The notes below the pieces were generated by a model. The model was not told where the DNA came from and made no database searches. It saw nothing but the letters and a program-made list of their open reading frames with translations. Shown here piece by piece: positions 1 through 11,251 of a stretch of 64,000 nt of DNA (its first letter is position 1; the number at the start of each line of letters is the position of its first letter). Position numbers and translations under genes: made by a program. Source of the DNA: Mauremys mutica (taxonomy: Eukaryota > Chordata > Testudines > Geoemydidae); the NCBI RefSeq assembly GCF_020497125.1, contig NC_059075.1, positions 66,917,321 through 66,981,320 of the forward strand, read 5' to 3'.

Positions 1-1044
1 AGGAGTGCTGACACCACTTGACCAGCAGCTCTTGTCAGATCACCAGTGCTCTATGGCTCACGTTTTGAGAACTGCTGCCTTACAGGGTTTTATATGCGAT
101 TTTCTGAATCATGAGCTTGGCTATTGTCAGCTATCAGTTGGCCTACTGGTCCTTCCTTGTGTGACGATTTTGGTGTTCCTACATAGACCCACTTTTTAAG
201 AGATGGGCCCAAACCATAAAGTTCAAATCTGGATTCCGAAGTTTCTGGTGGTTGGAGGTGGTCAGATCTAGGGTGATGAGATGGGCCCATCTCTATATTT
301 TATACAGCTGAAATGATTAATATAAATAATAAAACTAAAGAGTATTACAAAGAACTGCAGGTAAATGTATTTTACAAAATGTATTTTGTAAATACCTTCT
401 CTGTCTTTTCACTATATTACTTACACCCTTACCTGCTGTTCCCTTGCCTCCTGGGAAGTAAAATAGCATCTAATTTAGTTGCCTGAGTATAATTATACAT
501 TGCACTTTTAAACTCTGGGATTTATCCCTTCTTGTCTGCAGTTTTTAAATCTGCTCATAAACCACAGTTCAGTAGCCTGATGTCGGAGATCCTTGTGAAG
601 AGGTTAGAGTGTATTTCCCCCCCTCTCCTTTCTCAAGAAAGATCCAACCTGGCTGAATCTCTGAAATGAACTGTTGTTTTGCCTTTTATAGGAGTAGAAG
701 TATGATGTCTGAGCTCCAGGAAGCTGTTTCCCCACACGTAAGGCTTCAATTGTTGCTACTCTGGATTATTTCAGATAATAAAGTACTTTGGGGGGGAACA
801 GAATTCATCTGGTTCCAGTGTACATGGTCACTCTCTCGGCCTTGCCTTGGTGTTATTCATACTCTGAAAGATTGTGTCCAGTCTGCTTGTACTGGAGTGA
901 GCAGGGTTAAAAAAAACTTGGTTTAAACCTTGTTCAGTAAATCTAACCACTAGAGTTTCTCTATTTACAGAATGAAAGTTGAAATCCCTTTTAACTTAGT
1001 ATTGGTAAGTGGGGGATGGGAGGCAAGAAACTCATAGTTTAGTA

Positions 1045-2789
1045 CAGGGGTCGGCAACCTTTCAGCAGTGGTGTGCCGAGTCTTCATTTGTTCACTCTAA
1101 TTTAAGGTTTCGCATGCCGGTAATACATTTTAATGTTTTTTAGAAGGTCTCTCTCTACACGTCTATATATTATATAACTAAACTAGTGTTGTATTGTAAA
1201 ATAAACAAGGTTTTCAAAATGTTTAAGAAGCTTCATTTAAAATTAAATTAAAATGTTGATCTTACGCTGCCGGCCCGCTGCTGGTCTGGGGTTCTGTTCG
1301 TCTAGGCCGGCAGTGGGCTGAGTGGGGCCTGCAGCCGGGACCCCAGCTGGGAAGGGTCTGGCAGCGGGCTGTGTGGGGCTAGCAGCCGGGACCCCAGACT
1401 GGCAGTGGGCTGAGCAGCTCAGCTCACTGCCGCTCAGGGGTTCCATCCACCGGCTCCTACCAGCCGGGATTCCGGCTGCCGGACCCGCTCAGCCCGCTGC
1501 TGGTCTGGGGTCCCGTCCCTGCCCTCATACAGTGGGTACCTACATTCTCCCTGGTTCTGGCCCGTTCTCTTCCTCTCTCTGCACTGAGCTGAGGGTGGGA
1601 GTGGACCGAGCACAGGGCTGGGGGTGAAGGGTCTGGCCAGGAACTAGAATGAGGGAGAGGGCTCAGGGTTGGGGCAGGAGGTTTGGGTGTGGGGGCACTT
1701 ACCTGGGCAACTCCCATTTGGTGTGAGGCGTGCAGGTGGGAATGTGAGTGGGGGTGCAGGAGCTCCCGTTTGGTGCTCAGGGTGGGGATGGGGATGTGCG
1801 GGGTGCGTGGGATGTGTGAGGGGCTGGAGATGTGGGGGGTGCAAGAGTCAGGGCAGAGGGCTAGGCAGATGTGAGGGGGGTGCAGGTGTCAGGGTAGGGG
1901 GGCTGGGTATGTGTGGGGGTGCCAGAGTCAGGGCTGGGGTCATGCAGGGGGTTGAAGGAGTCAGCAGAGGGCTGGGTGGTACAGGGCTCAGGGCAGGGGC
2001 CTGGGGTGTGTGTGGGGGGCTCAGGGCAGAGGGCTAGGAGACTGCCCCCCCCGAAGCCCCAATCCCCCTCGCTCCTTGTCCCGACTACCCCCTCCTGGGA
2101 CCCCACCCCCTATCTAAGCCTCCCTGCCCCTTGTCCCCTGACTGCCCCCCTAGGACTCTACCCCTACCTGTCCCCTGACTGCCCCAACCCTTATCCACAC
2201 CCCTGCACCCAGACAGAACCCCCTGGACTCCCATGCCTATCTAACCGCTCCCCGCCCCCTGACAGGACCCCCAGAACTCTGGACCCATACAACGCCTCCC
2301 TGCTTTCCCAACCCCTCTCCTGACAGCCCCCCTGAACTCCCAACCCCCCCAGCTCCTTGTCCCTTGACCATCCCCTCCAGAGACCTCCCCCCCAACTGCC
2401 TCCCCAGGACCCTCCTTGCTCCCTGTCCCCTGACTGCCCTGACCCCTATCTACTCCCCCCAACAGACCCCGGGACTCCCATGCCCGTGCGCAGTGCTCTG
2501 AGGGGCGGGGCTGCACGAGGCGGCGGGGCTCCGGATGAGCGGGGAGTGTCTCTCCCTCCCCATGGAGCCAAATGCTGCCCCGCGGGAGCGCACACAGCCC
2601 CAGCCCTTAGAGCGCTGTACGTGGCAGCATGGCTCATGGGGAAGGGGGGGAAGGCGGGAGAGGGGCCGGCGGCTTACTGTGTTTGGCCCGGCACTCCAGC
2701 CCACTGGGGTCCTGACAGGCCCCAGCGTGCCATTAAAAATTGGCTCGCGTGCCATCTTTGGCACGTGTGCCATCAGTTGCCGACCCCTG
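1045..2789. mobile_element. hAT DNA transposon, non-autonomous, 1745 bp
   Basis: The element starts CAGGGGTCGGCAACC and ends GTTGCCGACCCCTG, a near-perfect terminal inverted repeat. It is flanked by a perfect 8-bp duplication GTTTAGTA at 1037-1044 and 2790-2797, the hAT signature. No transposase frame is visible. The first 220 bp are AT-rich and match the reverse complement of the short copies at 23945-24257 and 62747-63056. The interior from about 1263 to 2700 is very GC-rich, imperfectly repetitive, G-rich in its first half and C-rich in its second. Open frames there come from this base composition and are not genes. Confidence 0.93.
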
Positions 2790-3360
2790 GTTTAGTAGTA
2801 AGAGTCTTAAATAATTAGTTTTAACACAGAAACATCTGACTACCTGGAAAGGTTGTATAGCCCACGAAGTTCTGAAGTACAAATATTTGGGCAGTGCTGC
2901 CAATCTTTGGATGTAACTGTACCAGTTTACCAGATTAAGATCTAGTCATCATTACAGCTACTTATGCTAAAGGGAGCTGGTTCCAGCACAGTTGTACCCT
3001 TATGGAATTTCATTTTGTAGTGTAGGTGGGCCCTTAACATTGGTCCCAAAACTGCCCTAAAGCCTAGATCTCCACCAGAGCCCCTGACCGGAAACGGTAC
3101 ATGTGTGTACACAAATAAATGTTACAATTACATCTAGAAGAGTGTGAGTTGCTGATGCGAAAATTCATTTTTAAAACCCAGTTCTAGGCTCATGTTTATA
3201 ATTGGTGACTGTGATGCTACTCTGAACATTAGGAAAAAGAACTTCCCTTTCATCCTTTCTGGATGATAAATGGAACTGATGCTGCCAATCTGCTTTGGAC
3301 TCCTCCACTCAGTGTCAAAAGTCTTTTTTTGGAAAGCTACCTCTTCTCTAGCCCTTGAGG

Positions 3361-3750
3361 CAGGGCCATCCCTAGGGGGCTTTGGGGCCCAGGGCGGAAG
3401 TGACATCACTTCCAGGACCAACCGTGCTGGGGGCAGGTATGGGAGGCTGGATGAGCTGGTCCCCCCGCAAACAGCCAGGTGTGACCACACTCTAGCCCCC
3501 ACAGGGCCCTGCTTCAGCAGCACCACTGGGCTCCAGGGGGCTGGGGCCATGCCACCCGCCTTCCTGGGGTTGGGGAGGCTGCAACGGTGCCGCCATGCAC
3601 TCTCCCTCCCGCTGCACTCTCCCTCAGGTGAAAGGGGTGGGCTTAGGGGTAGCCTCCCCCCAACCAGTGGTTCACCTGCTGCCCATACGGCGCCGGCCCA
3701 TGGGGCCCAGAGCATTTGCCCCAATTCGCTATCCCCTAGGGTCAGCTCTG
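3361..3750. mobile_element. hAT-type MITE, 390 bp
   Basis: The ends are CAGGGCCATCCCTAGGGG and its imperfect inverse CCCCTAGGGTCAGCTCTG, matching at about 14 of 18 positions. The flanks are CCTTGAGG (3353-3360) and CCTTGAGA (3751-3758), a 7/8 match to an 8-bp target duplication. The interior is GC-rich without a transposase. The two long open frames crossing this element on opposite strands are composition artefacts. Confidence 0.8.
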
Positions 3751-5786
3751 CCTTGAGATAGGTAGTTGCATGCGCAGATTCCGCAGTCATGTCTCAGAGA
3801 CTGTATTTTTTATTACTAGACTAAAACGAGTCATGATGGTCACTCAGGATCAGCGTAAGGTGTTTAGCTTGGGAGTGTTCTTAGTGGCAGCACAGTTAGA
3901 TTTATACTTGTGCCAAACAGCTTCTTGTCACAAACAAAAATTTCCTTTGGCTCAAAAGTACATGAAGAGGCCAACACTCTAGTAGCAGCATGTTGCAGGA
4001 GTCGCTGGGCTGACGGGCTGCAAGCAATGAAGTGCTTCACATTGCTCCCAAGTGACACCCTTTCTCCGCCCCCAAAATCTGGCCAGGGCTTGCAAGGGCA
4101 TTTATCAGCTGGCTCCAGTTGGATAATGGCAGCCTTAAGCTAAAGAGTGGGGTACAGATTTTTAAAGGTATGTAGATACAGAAAGATGTAGACATGTACC
4201 TAGTAGGATTTCCAATGTATCTAGGCAGGTATTGATCTTCCAACTGATCTTAGGTGCCTGGGCACTTCTGAAAATCCTGGATTCCTGTTGGGATCACTGC
4301 AGTTGAGTGTTGGGAAGGATAAAATTCAGAAACAAATGGAAGGGTAAATTGGGGCAGGTTTCTGGGGAAATAACTTGGTCTTCGTTGATCAATTTTTTAG
4401 GATTTTTTTCATTTAAATAGTTTCAGTGAGCCTACGCAGTGCAAAATACTCTGACAAATAATGTTAATTTGAATGGGTCTTATCTGTAAGTAGACATTTT
4501 GAAAAAAATACTTCCCAGAAAAATAAAATACAAAGCCTGCTTTCTACCTTAAACCCATCTTAAAGAATTCTCTGAGGATCTGAAGGAATTCTCCAGTGGC
4601 ATAGGGACACTGTGCCTCCTAACCCATGGTGCATGGGACACAGTTTTGTTCTTCCTGCACCCTGACAATCTCTGGCCACTAGAATGGCCCTTAGGGGCTT
4701 CTGGTCAGCTGGTGTAATGCACAGCAGCCTCTGAGGTCAAGAGAGCAAAAATGTTGCATAGCTACCTTTGTGCACGCCCCCTTCCTTATCCAGGTGTGGA
4801 AGGATGGACTCCTGGATTTAATTTTTAGTTTCTCTCAGTGATTCCATTTCAAATGAGTCCATTTTATAAACCAAAGAACATTTTCAAGCTGCCAGGCCAG
4901 TGCTGCAAACTCCATCTGGGCTCTGAGAATTCAGCAGGGTTTTGTCTGCATCAAGATTCTGCACTCAAAATTCAGCTGATGATTCTTTTGCTGATGTGTG
5001 CAGTAGAATAGATTCCAGCTCACTGTATTGTATTGGCTAGGCAGGGATAATGGAAACACAACTGTGTTGGTGTCTGTGAAATGGGGAGGTCTGACTACTT
5101 GCAGGGAGGAGAGCTATAGAGTAAGGAGTTGCCATTGTCATTTTGACATAGTTACTTTCCTGGTCATAGCTGTACTCTAAATGTTCTCTGATGGTGCTTG
5201 ATTATGGCTGACATGTTGTTCATAATTGTAGCATGTACTAATGAATGCTTTATTAGAGGGAAGATATGCCCATTCTGTCTTTCTTTCCTTTCCGTAATGT
5301 TGCAGATGTGGTTCACTGAGACTTGGAGTCGTGGGAAGTGGCGCTTTGTAAGAGACTTTTTCTCCCTGATGGTTGACCATGATCATTGCATTGGTTCCGA
5401 AGACATGTATTCTTGTTTAACTCTTCTGATTAGACCTGGTGACTGAAATGTGGGGTCTTGAAAGCAGGTGTTGAGAAAGTAGGGCAGAATCCTTGAAGTC
5501 TAGGATCATTCAACTTTGCTGGATTGGGTAAATGTGTGGGGAAACAAAAAATGGAAAAGGTAAGAGGGAATACTTATTTTATTGTCATTGCTGGGAATCT
5601 TCCTACAGAACAACTCTTATAACTTCAGTGGGTCATCATGGGCTCCACAGGAGCCACACACAGAGTGTGTGCTCAGAATAGGGTCTAGCCAGTCTCTCTG
5701 TAATTAAGGTATGGAATAAAATTCTTATTTATAATGAAGACGAGTTTTCTGTGTACTTGCCAGTGAGTGTTAACAGAATAACATCT

Positions 5787-6667
5787 TGTGACGTTTCACT
5801 CCATATTTGTGAAAATATGCTCATTATATGAATGACATAACTGAGATATGCAAGATGGCTCATGTAAGATATCATTGGAAAGGTTATGATTTATTGAATG
5901 TGATTATCCAATTTGTATGCCTGTGCCATTTCTGTATCTGAACACTTGTTCTTCCACTGGGAAACAAAGGGTTCCTGCCATACACAAGAGCTACATAAAG
6001 CAGGGGAGTGACATCATCGTGGTTCTCCTCTGCCTCCCCACCCAAAGAGACAGTGAAAAACACCTGAAAGCAAGAACTGAATTGAGGGGAGAAGGGTTGA
6101 ACCTAGGCTGGGAGGGCGTCCAATCTGAGAGGGGAAATGCCTGAAATCTCCAGCTGCAGGCCAGTGCAGCTGCCTTTCAAGACTTTCTGTAATCTACCTG
6201 TGACAATATCTAGGGTGAGAAATTACTGTTTCTTAAGTGCATTGAGCTTAGCATGCATATTTCATTTTATTTGCTCAGTAATCTGCTTTGTTCTGTCTGT
6301 TACCTCTTATATTCACTTAAAATGCACCTTTTGTAGTTAATAAACTTATTTCTTGGCTGTGCATACCTTCCTCCACATTGAGGGAGGAGGCAGATTTCAT
6401 AACCTATCTTTGGGTCTGCACCCCAAGGGAGGTGGACACCTGAGTGCTGGGGCAAGTCCCTTAAGCTGAGCCTTCACAGAACTGATCTCAGTGTCTGTTT
6501 CATCCTGCAGTTTGGTGTGGCCCTGCCTGTGTGTGTGCTGGAGGAGGCTTAGTGGAATAGCTTGGCTCAAGCAAGACAGGTAAAAAGAGTACCCAGGCTG
6601 GCATAATAGACAGGCTCAGTGGTATCTCAGCACATCAGGTGGCATCCTGGGGGGGCAACCTGTCGCA
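5787..6667 (+). mobile_element. Solo LTR of an endogenous retrovirus-like element, 881 bp
   Basis: The block starts TGTGACG and ends TGTCGCA (TG...CA ends) and is bordered by a perfect 5-bp duplication CATCT at 5782-5786 and 6668-6672. It has LTR order: a long U3, a weak TATA-like sequence near 5990, and an AATAAA at 6339-6344 followed by a GT-rich stretch. No gag, pol or env frame is adjacent, so this is a solo LTR left by recombination between two LTRs. Class I or similar is likely but not provable here. The short open frames inside are not genes. Confidence 0.85.
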
Positions 6668-8037
6668 CATCTGCTTGAGCAATTTCAGGTGGCTTCTTTG
6701 GCTGACCAGGTTTATTTGGGGCAACATTGCTGTTACTGAGTCAAGCTAGTTACAAATTTGCAGGATTTCTATGTCTTAGACTTAGATGCTCCCCTCTCCT
6801 TCCTCAGGTAGAGGGGAATTAATGCACAAGGAAATGGGCTGAGAGCAGAGGGGTCCTGGAGTGGAGCAGCAGCAGTGCTCCCCTGAGTTTTCACAAATGT
6901 AGCCATGTGAACTAGAATCACTACGCATAAGTAAAATAAATCAGATAAATAGGGGATATTGAGATGTTTATGGTAACAGTCAAAACAAAAATAATCAGGT
7001 ACATTTTGCCTGTTGTAATTTAAATAAAAATACAGATTTAACTACGTAGGTACTTTTATGGTACTCACCACCATGACATCTGAGTGCCCCCCGCTCCCTT
7101 CTCCATCTGGAGAAGTAGCTTGAAAAGCATAAGAATTAATTTCCACCTTCCCTGTCTGAGTGTGGACTATGTGAAGAGCTATTGTGAGGACACTAAGGAG
7201 AAGTTTGCATTTCGTTCTGAATGACGTGAGGTCCAGGGGTATTTTCCTCTTGCTCCAGAGAGAGTTCTCTCTCCCGCACTCATGACCAATGGGTTTGTTG
7301 CTGTGGTGGAACATAGCTGTTATTGGAGGTCATGGTTATAGAGAGAGAGGCAGTTTTTCCAGTCACTAGGCCATTTCCATGGAGCACTTTCAATATCATC
7401 AGGACCGAGACGTTGAATTTGACCCAATGTTGGTGAGAAGCAGTTTAGAGAGCGGAGCCTTTTCACAAAAGCCTGTTTTGCTCACCAGACAGGCGTCTGC
7501 ATTTTGTACCAAGTTAGCTTTTTTAGTCTGTCTGGCTTAATTCCCAGATGTAATAAGCTGCAGTAGAGTCTGGAAGTCACAGATATGTGTATTACTGTAG
7601 CTAGATCTGTGACTCATGCAAGGGGACTAAGGCCTGGTGTACATTTAAAAATTAGCTCAATCTAGCTACATCCCACAGGGCTGTGAAAAATTCTGAGCAC
7701 TGAAGTTAGATTGACCTAATTCCCGGTGTAGATGCAGCTAAGTCAATGGAAGAATTCTTCTGTTGACCTCATTACTGCCTCTCGGAGAGGTGGATGTATT
7801 GTGTCGCAGAAAAACTCCTTCCGTTGATGTAGAAAGCTTCTACATTACAGCCAGGGCCGGCTCTAGGTTTTTTGCCGCCCCAAGCAAAAAAATTTTTGGC
7901 TGCCCCCCCCCGACATGAGCACCCCCCTGCCCACCAGTGCCCCCCCCACTCACGCCCCCTGCTGCCCCCGCACTGGGCTCCCCCCCAAATGTGGGATCTG
8001 CTACCAGCACACTGCAGCCGAGCCCTGGCCCAGCTGA

Positions 8038-8391
8038 GACTCCGTCCCCATGCGGGTGGAGCTGCTGGGCGGCGCGGAGCGGGGGTACTTCCAGGTGGCG
8101 GCGCGGCTACGGGGTGGCGCAAAGAACACGGCCCCCTCCCTGGGCTTCGCAGCACTGCTGGTGGCCAAGGTGGATCAGTTCGCGCTCACCGCCCTCACCC
8201 CCGACATGCTGGCGGCCGAGGACCTGGAGAGCCCCCCGGACCTGCTGCTCTTCAGCCTCACGGTGCCCTGGCCCAGCCCCGGCAGGAGGGAAGGCGAGGA
8301 TCTCCGGCTGGGGGGCTACCTGCTCAGCACCGACAAACCCAGCCGGCCGCTCACCTTCTCACACACTCCAGGAGCCCCTCACCGCCATCGC
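8038..8391 (+). pseudogene. Captured FREM2/FREM3-like exon fragment (CSPG-repeat region)
   Basis: The + strand frame through 8050 encodes [10 protein letters not shown], then [17 protein letters not shown], then [18 protein letters not shown], then [13 protein letters not shown]. From memory, FREM2 and FREM3, extracellular-matrix proteins of the Fraser complex, have a close run in their large first exon ([40 protein letters not shown]). The match covers the linker into a CSPG repeat and most of that repeat. A small frameshift near 8360-8375 moves the downstream [15 protein letters not shown] segment into another frame. It has no signal peptide, no start context and an upstream stop, and it lies wholly inside the hAT, so it is a captured non-functional fragment. 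Which FREM paralog donated it is undecided. Confidence 0.78.
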
Positions 8392-8759
8392 AGCCCGGGC
8401 TCGGCTCCAGGGGACACCGTTTCCCTCCCTCCCTGGCTCCTCTCCCTGGCTCCTCTCACACACTGGGTAGGGCCGCCCAGAGGATTGAGGGGGCCTGGGG
8501 CAAAGCAATTTTGGGGGCCCCTTCCATAAAAAAAAAGTTGCAATACTATAGTAACATGTATTTGGAAATGTAAAAAATAACTAGTGAAAATTAATTTGTA
8601 ATAATTTGAAAATACACCAAATACATTATTTAAAAACATTAAATGCTTTACTGGTCTGTATACATTTGCAATTACATAATGGGCTGTCGCTGGGTGATGG
8701 TGATGGGTGGTGTCACTGGGCTGTCACTGCCTGGAGGTGGTGCTGCTGGTGCCCAGGGG

Positions 8760-10200
8760 CTGGGTGGGGAGCTGGCTCTGGGGGGGTGCCCGGCTCACAG
8801 GGGCTGGGCTCAGGACTGTGCGGAGATGGGGTCGGAGGTTGTCTGACTCAGAGGGCTCGCCTCAGAGCTGGGGGTCTGGGGTGGGGGGGATGGGGTCGCA
8901 GGGTGCCCACCTCAGAGCAGCTGGGCTCAGAGCTGGGGGTCAGGGCTGTGGGGGGAATGAGGTCAGGGGGGTGTCCGGATCAGAGGGGGCTGGGCTCGGA
9001 GCTGGGGGTCAGGGCTGTGGGGGAAATGGGGTCAGAGGGGTGTCCGGATCAGAGGGCTGGGCTCAGAGCTGGGGGTCAGGGCTGTGGGGGGAATGGGTCA
9101 GGGGGTGTCCGGATCAGAGGGGCTGGGCTCAGAGCTGGGGATCAGGGCTGTGGGGGGGATGGGGAGAGCGGGGTGTCCGGATCGCAGGGGCTGGGCTCGG
9201 AGCTGGGGGTTCAGGGCTGTGAGGGGGATGGGGCCCGGGGGGTGTGCCCAGGTCCAAGGGGCTGGGCTTGGAGCTGGGGGGTCAGGGCTGGGTGGGGAGG
9301 ATGGGTTTTGGGGGGGTGCCCACCTCAGAGGGGCTGGGCTCGGAGCCGGGGGTCAGGGCTGTGAGGGGGATGGGGCCGGGGGGTGCCCAGGTCCAAGGGG
9401 CTGGGCTTGGAGCTGGGGGTCAGGGCTGGGTTGGGGAGGATGGGTTTTGGGGGGGGTGCCCACCTCAGAGGGGCTGGGCTCGGAGCCGGGGTCAGGGCTG
9501 TGAGGGGATGGGGCCGAGGGGGATGCCCAGGTCCCGAGGGCTGGGCTTGGAGCTGGGGTCAGGGCTGGGTGGGGAGGATGGGTTTGGGGGGGTGCCCACC
9601 TCAGAGGGGCTGGGTTCGGAGATGGAGGTCCGGGCTGTGGGGGGACTGTGTAGAGTGGGGTGTCCGGATCAGAGGTGCTGGGCTCGGTGCTGGGGGTCCG
9701 GGCTGTGGGGGAATGGGGTCAGGGGAGTGTCTGGATCAGAGGGGCTGGGCTCGGAGCTGGGGGTCAGGGCTGTGAGGGGGATGGGGCCGGGGGGTGCCCA
9801 GGTCTGAGGGGCTGGGCTTGGAGCTGGGGGTCAGGGCTGTGGGGGGAATGGGGTGGGGGGGTGTCCGGATCAGAGGGGCTGGGCTCGGAGCTGGGGGTCA
9901 GGGCTGTGAGGGGGATGGGGTCAGGGGGTGCCCAGGTCTGAGGGGCTGGGCTTGGAGCTGGGGGTCAGGGCTGTGGGGGTAATGGGGTCAGGGGGTGTCC
10001 GGATCAGAGGGGATGGGCTCAGAGCTGGGGATCAGGGCTGTGGGGGGAATGGGGTCAGGGGGGTGCCCAGGTCCGAGGGGCTGGGCTTGGAGCTGGGGGT
10101 CAGGGCTGGGTGGGGAGGATGGGTTTGGGGGGTGCCCACCTCAGAGGGGCTGGACTTGGAGCTGGGGGTCAGGGCTGGGCCTGGGGGTAATGGGGTTGGA
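8760..10200. repeat. G-rich minisatellite, unit about 65-72 bp
   Basis: About twenty imperfect copies of a G-rich unit lie head to tail. Each contains the steps GGTGTCCGGATCAGAGG, GGGCTGGGCTCGGAGC and TGGGGGTCAGGGCTGTG. A variant unit reads GGGTGCCCAGGTC or GGGTGCCCACCTCAG in place of the CCGGATC step. The + strand is strongly G-rich with many runs of three to eight G. Several overlapping open frames span the array because the unit lacks stops, but their proteins are simple reiterations and are not genes. It lies inside the hAT element at 7852-10806. Confidence 0.9.
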
Positions 10201-10209
10201 GGGTGCCTG

Positions 10210-10740
10210 ACAACCACCTGAGACCCCCCAATCCAGCCCCCCCCATCCCTGGCCCCTGACCGCCCCCCCCAGAACCTGTGCCCCCTCCCTGCCCCCTGAG
10301 TGTCCCCGGGACTCCCTGCCCCTTAGCCACCCCCCTGGCCCCGGCTGCTTACCCCGGCTCACCGTGCGCCCGGGTCCTAAACAGCGCTGCAGCCACATGG
10401 CTCCGCAGGGGGCTGAGCTCTTCCCCGCTCAGAGCCGCGTGGGGAGGGGAGGGGAGGAGCCGCTCGGCCCGGAGCTCGCAGCCCCGCCCCCTCAACACGC
10501 GGCTCTGAGCGGGGCGGAGCTCAGCTCTCCCACCCCCCGTCCCAGCCAAGCGGCTGCAGCGCTGTTTAAAGGACCAGCGCGTGAACAAGCGGAGGAGGAG
10601 CGGCCCGTCCCCTGCAGCCAGGCGGGGCCGCGCTACCGGTAAGGGCCCCCCCCCCCTCTCCCCCAAGCGGAGGCTGCAGGGGCCGGGCTGCTCCTCGGCT
10701 CGCAGCGGCAGGATGAGCTGGGGCCCCAGCCCCAGCCTTT
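10210..10740. other. CpG-rich interior block of the hAT, not a promoter
   Basis: This segment is C-rich at its left and CpG-rich at its right, so it looks like a CpG island. Its position inside the hAT boundaries and between the minisatellite and the right terminus shows it is transposon sequence. I see no TATA element, no linked first exon, and no downstream host gene starting here. A promoter role borrowed by the host cannot be excluded from sequence alone. Confidence 0.6.
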
Positions 10741-11180
10741 TGCCGCCCCCTATATTTTGCCGCCCTAGGCACCAGCTTGTTTTGCTGGTGCCTAGAGCCG
10801 CCCCTGATTACAGCACTACTGTGACAGAGCTGCAGTTCCATAGCTGTGCCGCTGCAGCATCTGTAGTGTAGACGTGTCCTAAGTCTTCTAGCCATTCACA
10901 GATGGTAATGATAATTTTTCACAGCCGCAGCTGTCTGAGCATCTTTAGGAACTTAGATATGCAAGAGGACCCCAAAGCTATATATTGACTTTACAGTCAG
11001 CAGTCAGGTGCCTTAGATCAAGGGGAATATTATGGAGGAGATATGTGCTCTGAGCACCTGCCTCTTCCTACCTGTACCAATTCTGTCATGCCTGGGTTCA
11101 GTTTTAGCCAGCTGCTCTTCATTCAAGTGTTGATCTTGCTAAGCATTAGGAATGCAATGAGTTGGTCCTGTTTACATCTG

Positions 11181-11251
11181 GACATACAGTGGGGTATTAT
11201 CTGTATATCAGTGGGGTGAAGGAGACATACAGTGGGGTATTATCTGTATAT
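11181..11251. repeat. Short local tandem duplication
   Basis: A 28-bp sequence starting GACATACAGTGGGG occurs exactly at 11181-11208 and again at 11224-11251, offset by 43 bp. The spacer also begins with CAGTGGGG, so the copy number differs by one partial unit. It looks like a replication-slippage or repair duplication within intronic sequence. Confidence 0.9.

Larger units (their letters stand above)
7852..10806. mobile_element. hAT transposon, 2955 bp, carrying a captured gene fragment and a minisatellite
   Basis: The left end is CAGGGCCGGCTCTAGG and the right end CCTAGAGCCGCCCCTG, inverse at 15 of 16 bases. Both flanks carry a perfect 8-bp duplication ATTACAGC (7844-7851 and 10807-10814). 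Interior, left to right: C-rich end, a segment coding for part of a FREM-like protein (8038-8391), an A+T-rich block (about 8465-8690), a G-rich minisatellite (about 8760-10200), and a CpG-rich block (about 10210-10740). A 12-bp stem hairpin at 10765-10795 abuts the right terminus. No transposase frame is visible, so the copy is non-autonomous. A small relative with the same terminus is at 60206-60363. Confidence 0.93.
7631..10879. mobile_element. Harbinger-like MITE (about 286 bp) split by a hAT insertion
   Basis: The outer element has inner-facing ends GGCCTGGTGTACA at 7631 and CGTGTCC at 10879, flanked by the 3-bp duplication TAA at 7628-7630 and 10880-10882. A TAA target duplication is typical of PIF/Harbinger elements. 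Only 7631-7851 and 10815-10879 belong to it. The middle is the hAT element described separately. Its unbroken length and termini resemble the 275-bp element at 34747-35021. No transposase is present. The class call rests on target site and termini only. Confidence 0.72.

Noticed and set aside
690..740. Exon-like segment ending CCACACGTAAGG
   Set aside because: The frame contains an immediate TAG and shows no similarity to COX16 or SYNJ2BP.
3134..3790. A 218-codon minus-strand frame and its + strand partner at 3270-3761
   Set aside because: Most of their length is the hAT MITE at 3361-3750; the products show no recognisable domain.
5290..5350. Exon-like segment with a pyrimidine tract, AG, an ATG and a GTAAG (5302 to 5348)
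   Set aside because: Its translation (MWFTETWSRGKWRF) matches nothing in COX16 and the reading frame has no partner exon; chance splice-like signals are common.
7042..7314. A 90-codon minus-strand frame (starts MFHHSNKPIGHECGREN)
   Set aside because: No family recognised, no splice signals, no neighbouring exon; length is within chance for this window.
8606..10221. Several overlapping + strand open frames of up to 252 codons
   Set aside because: They are translations of the G-rich minisatellite in all three frames, with a reiterated Gly/Ser/Glu-rich unit; lack of stops follows from composition.
10300..10740. CpG island or promoter
   Set aside because: It lies inside the hAT boundaries and has no linked host exon.
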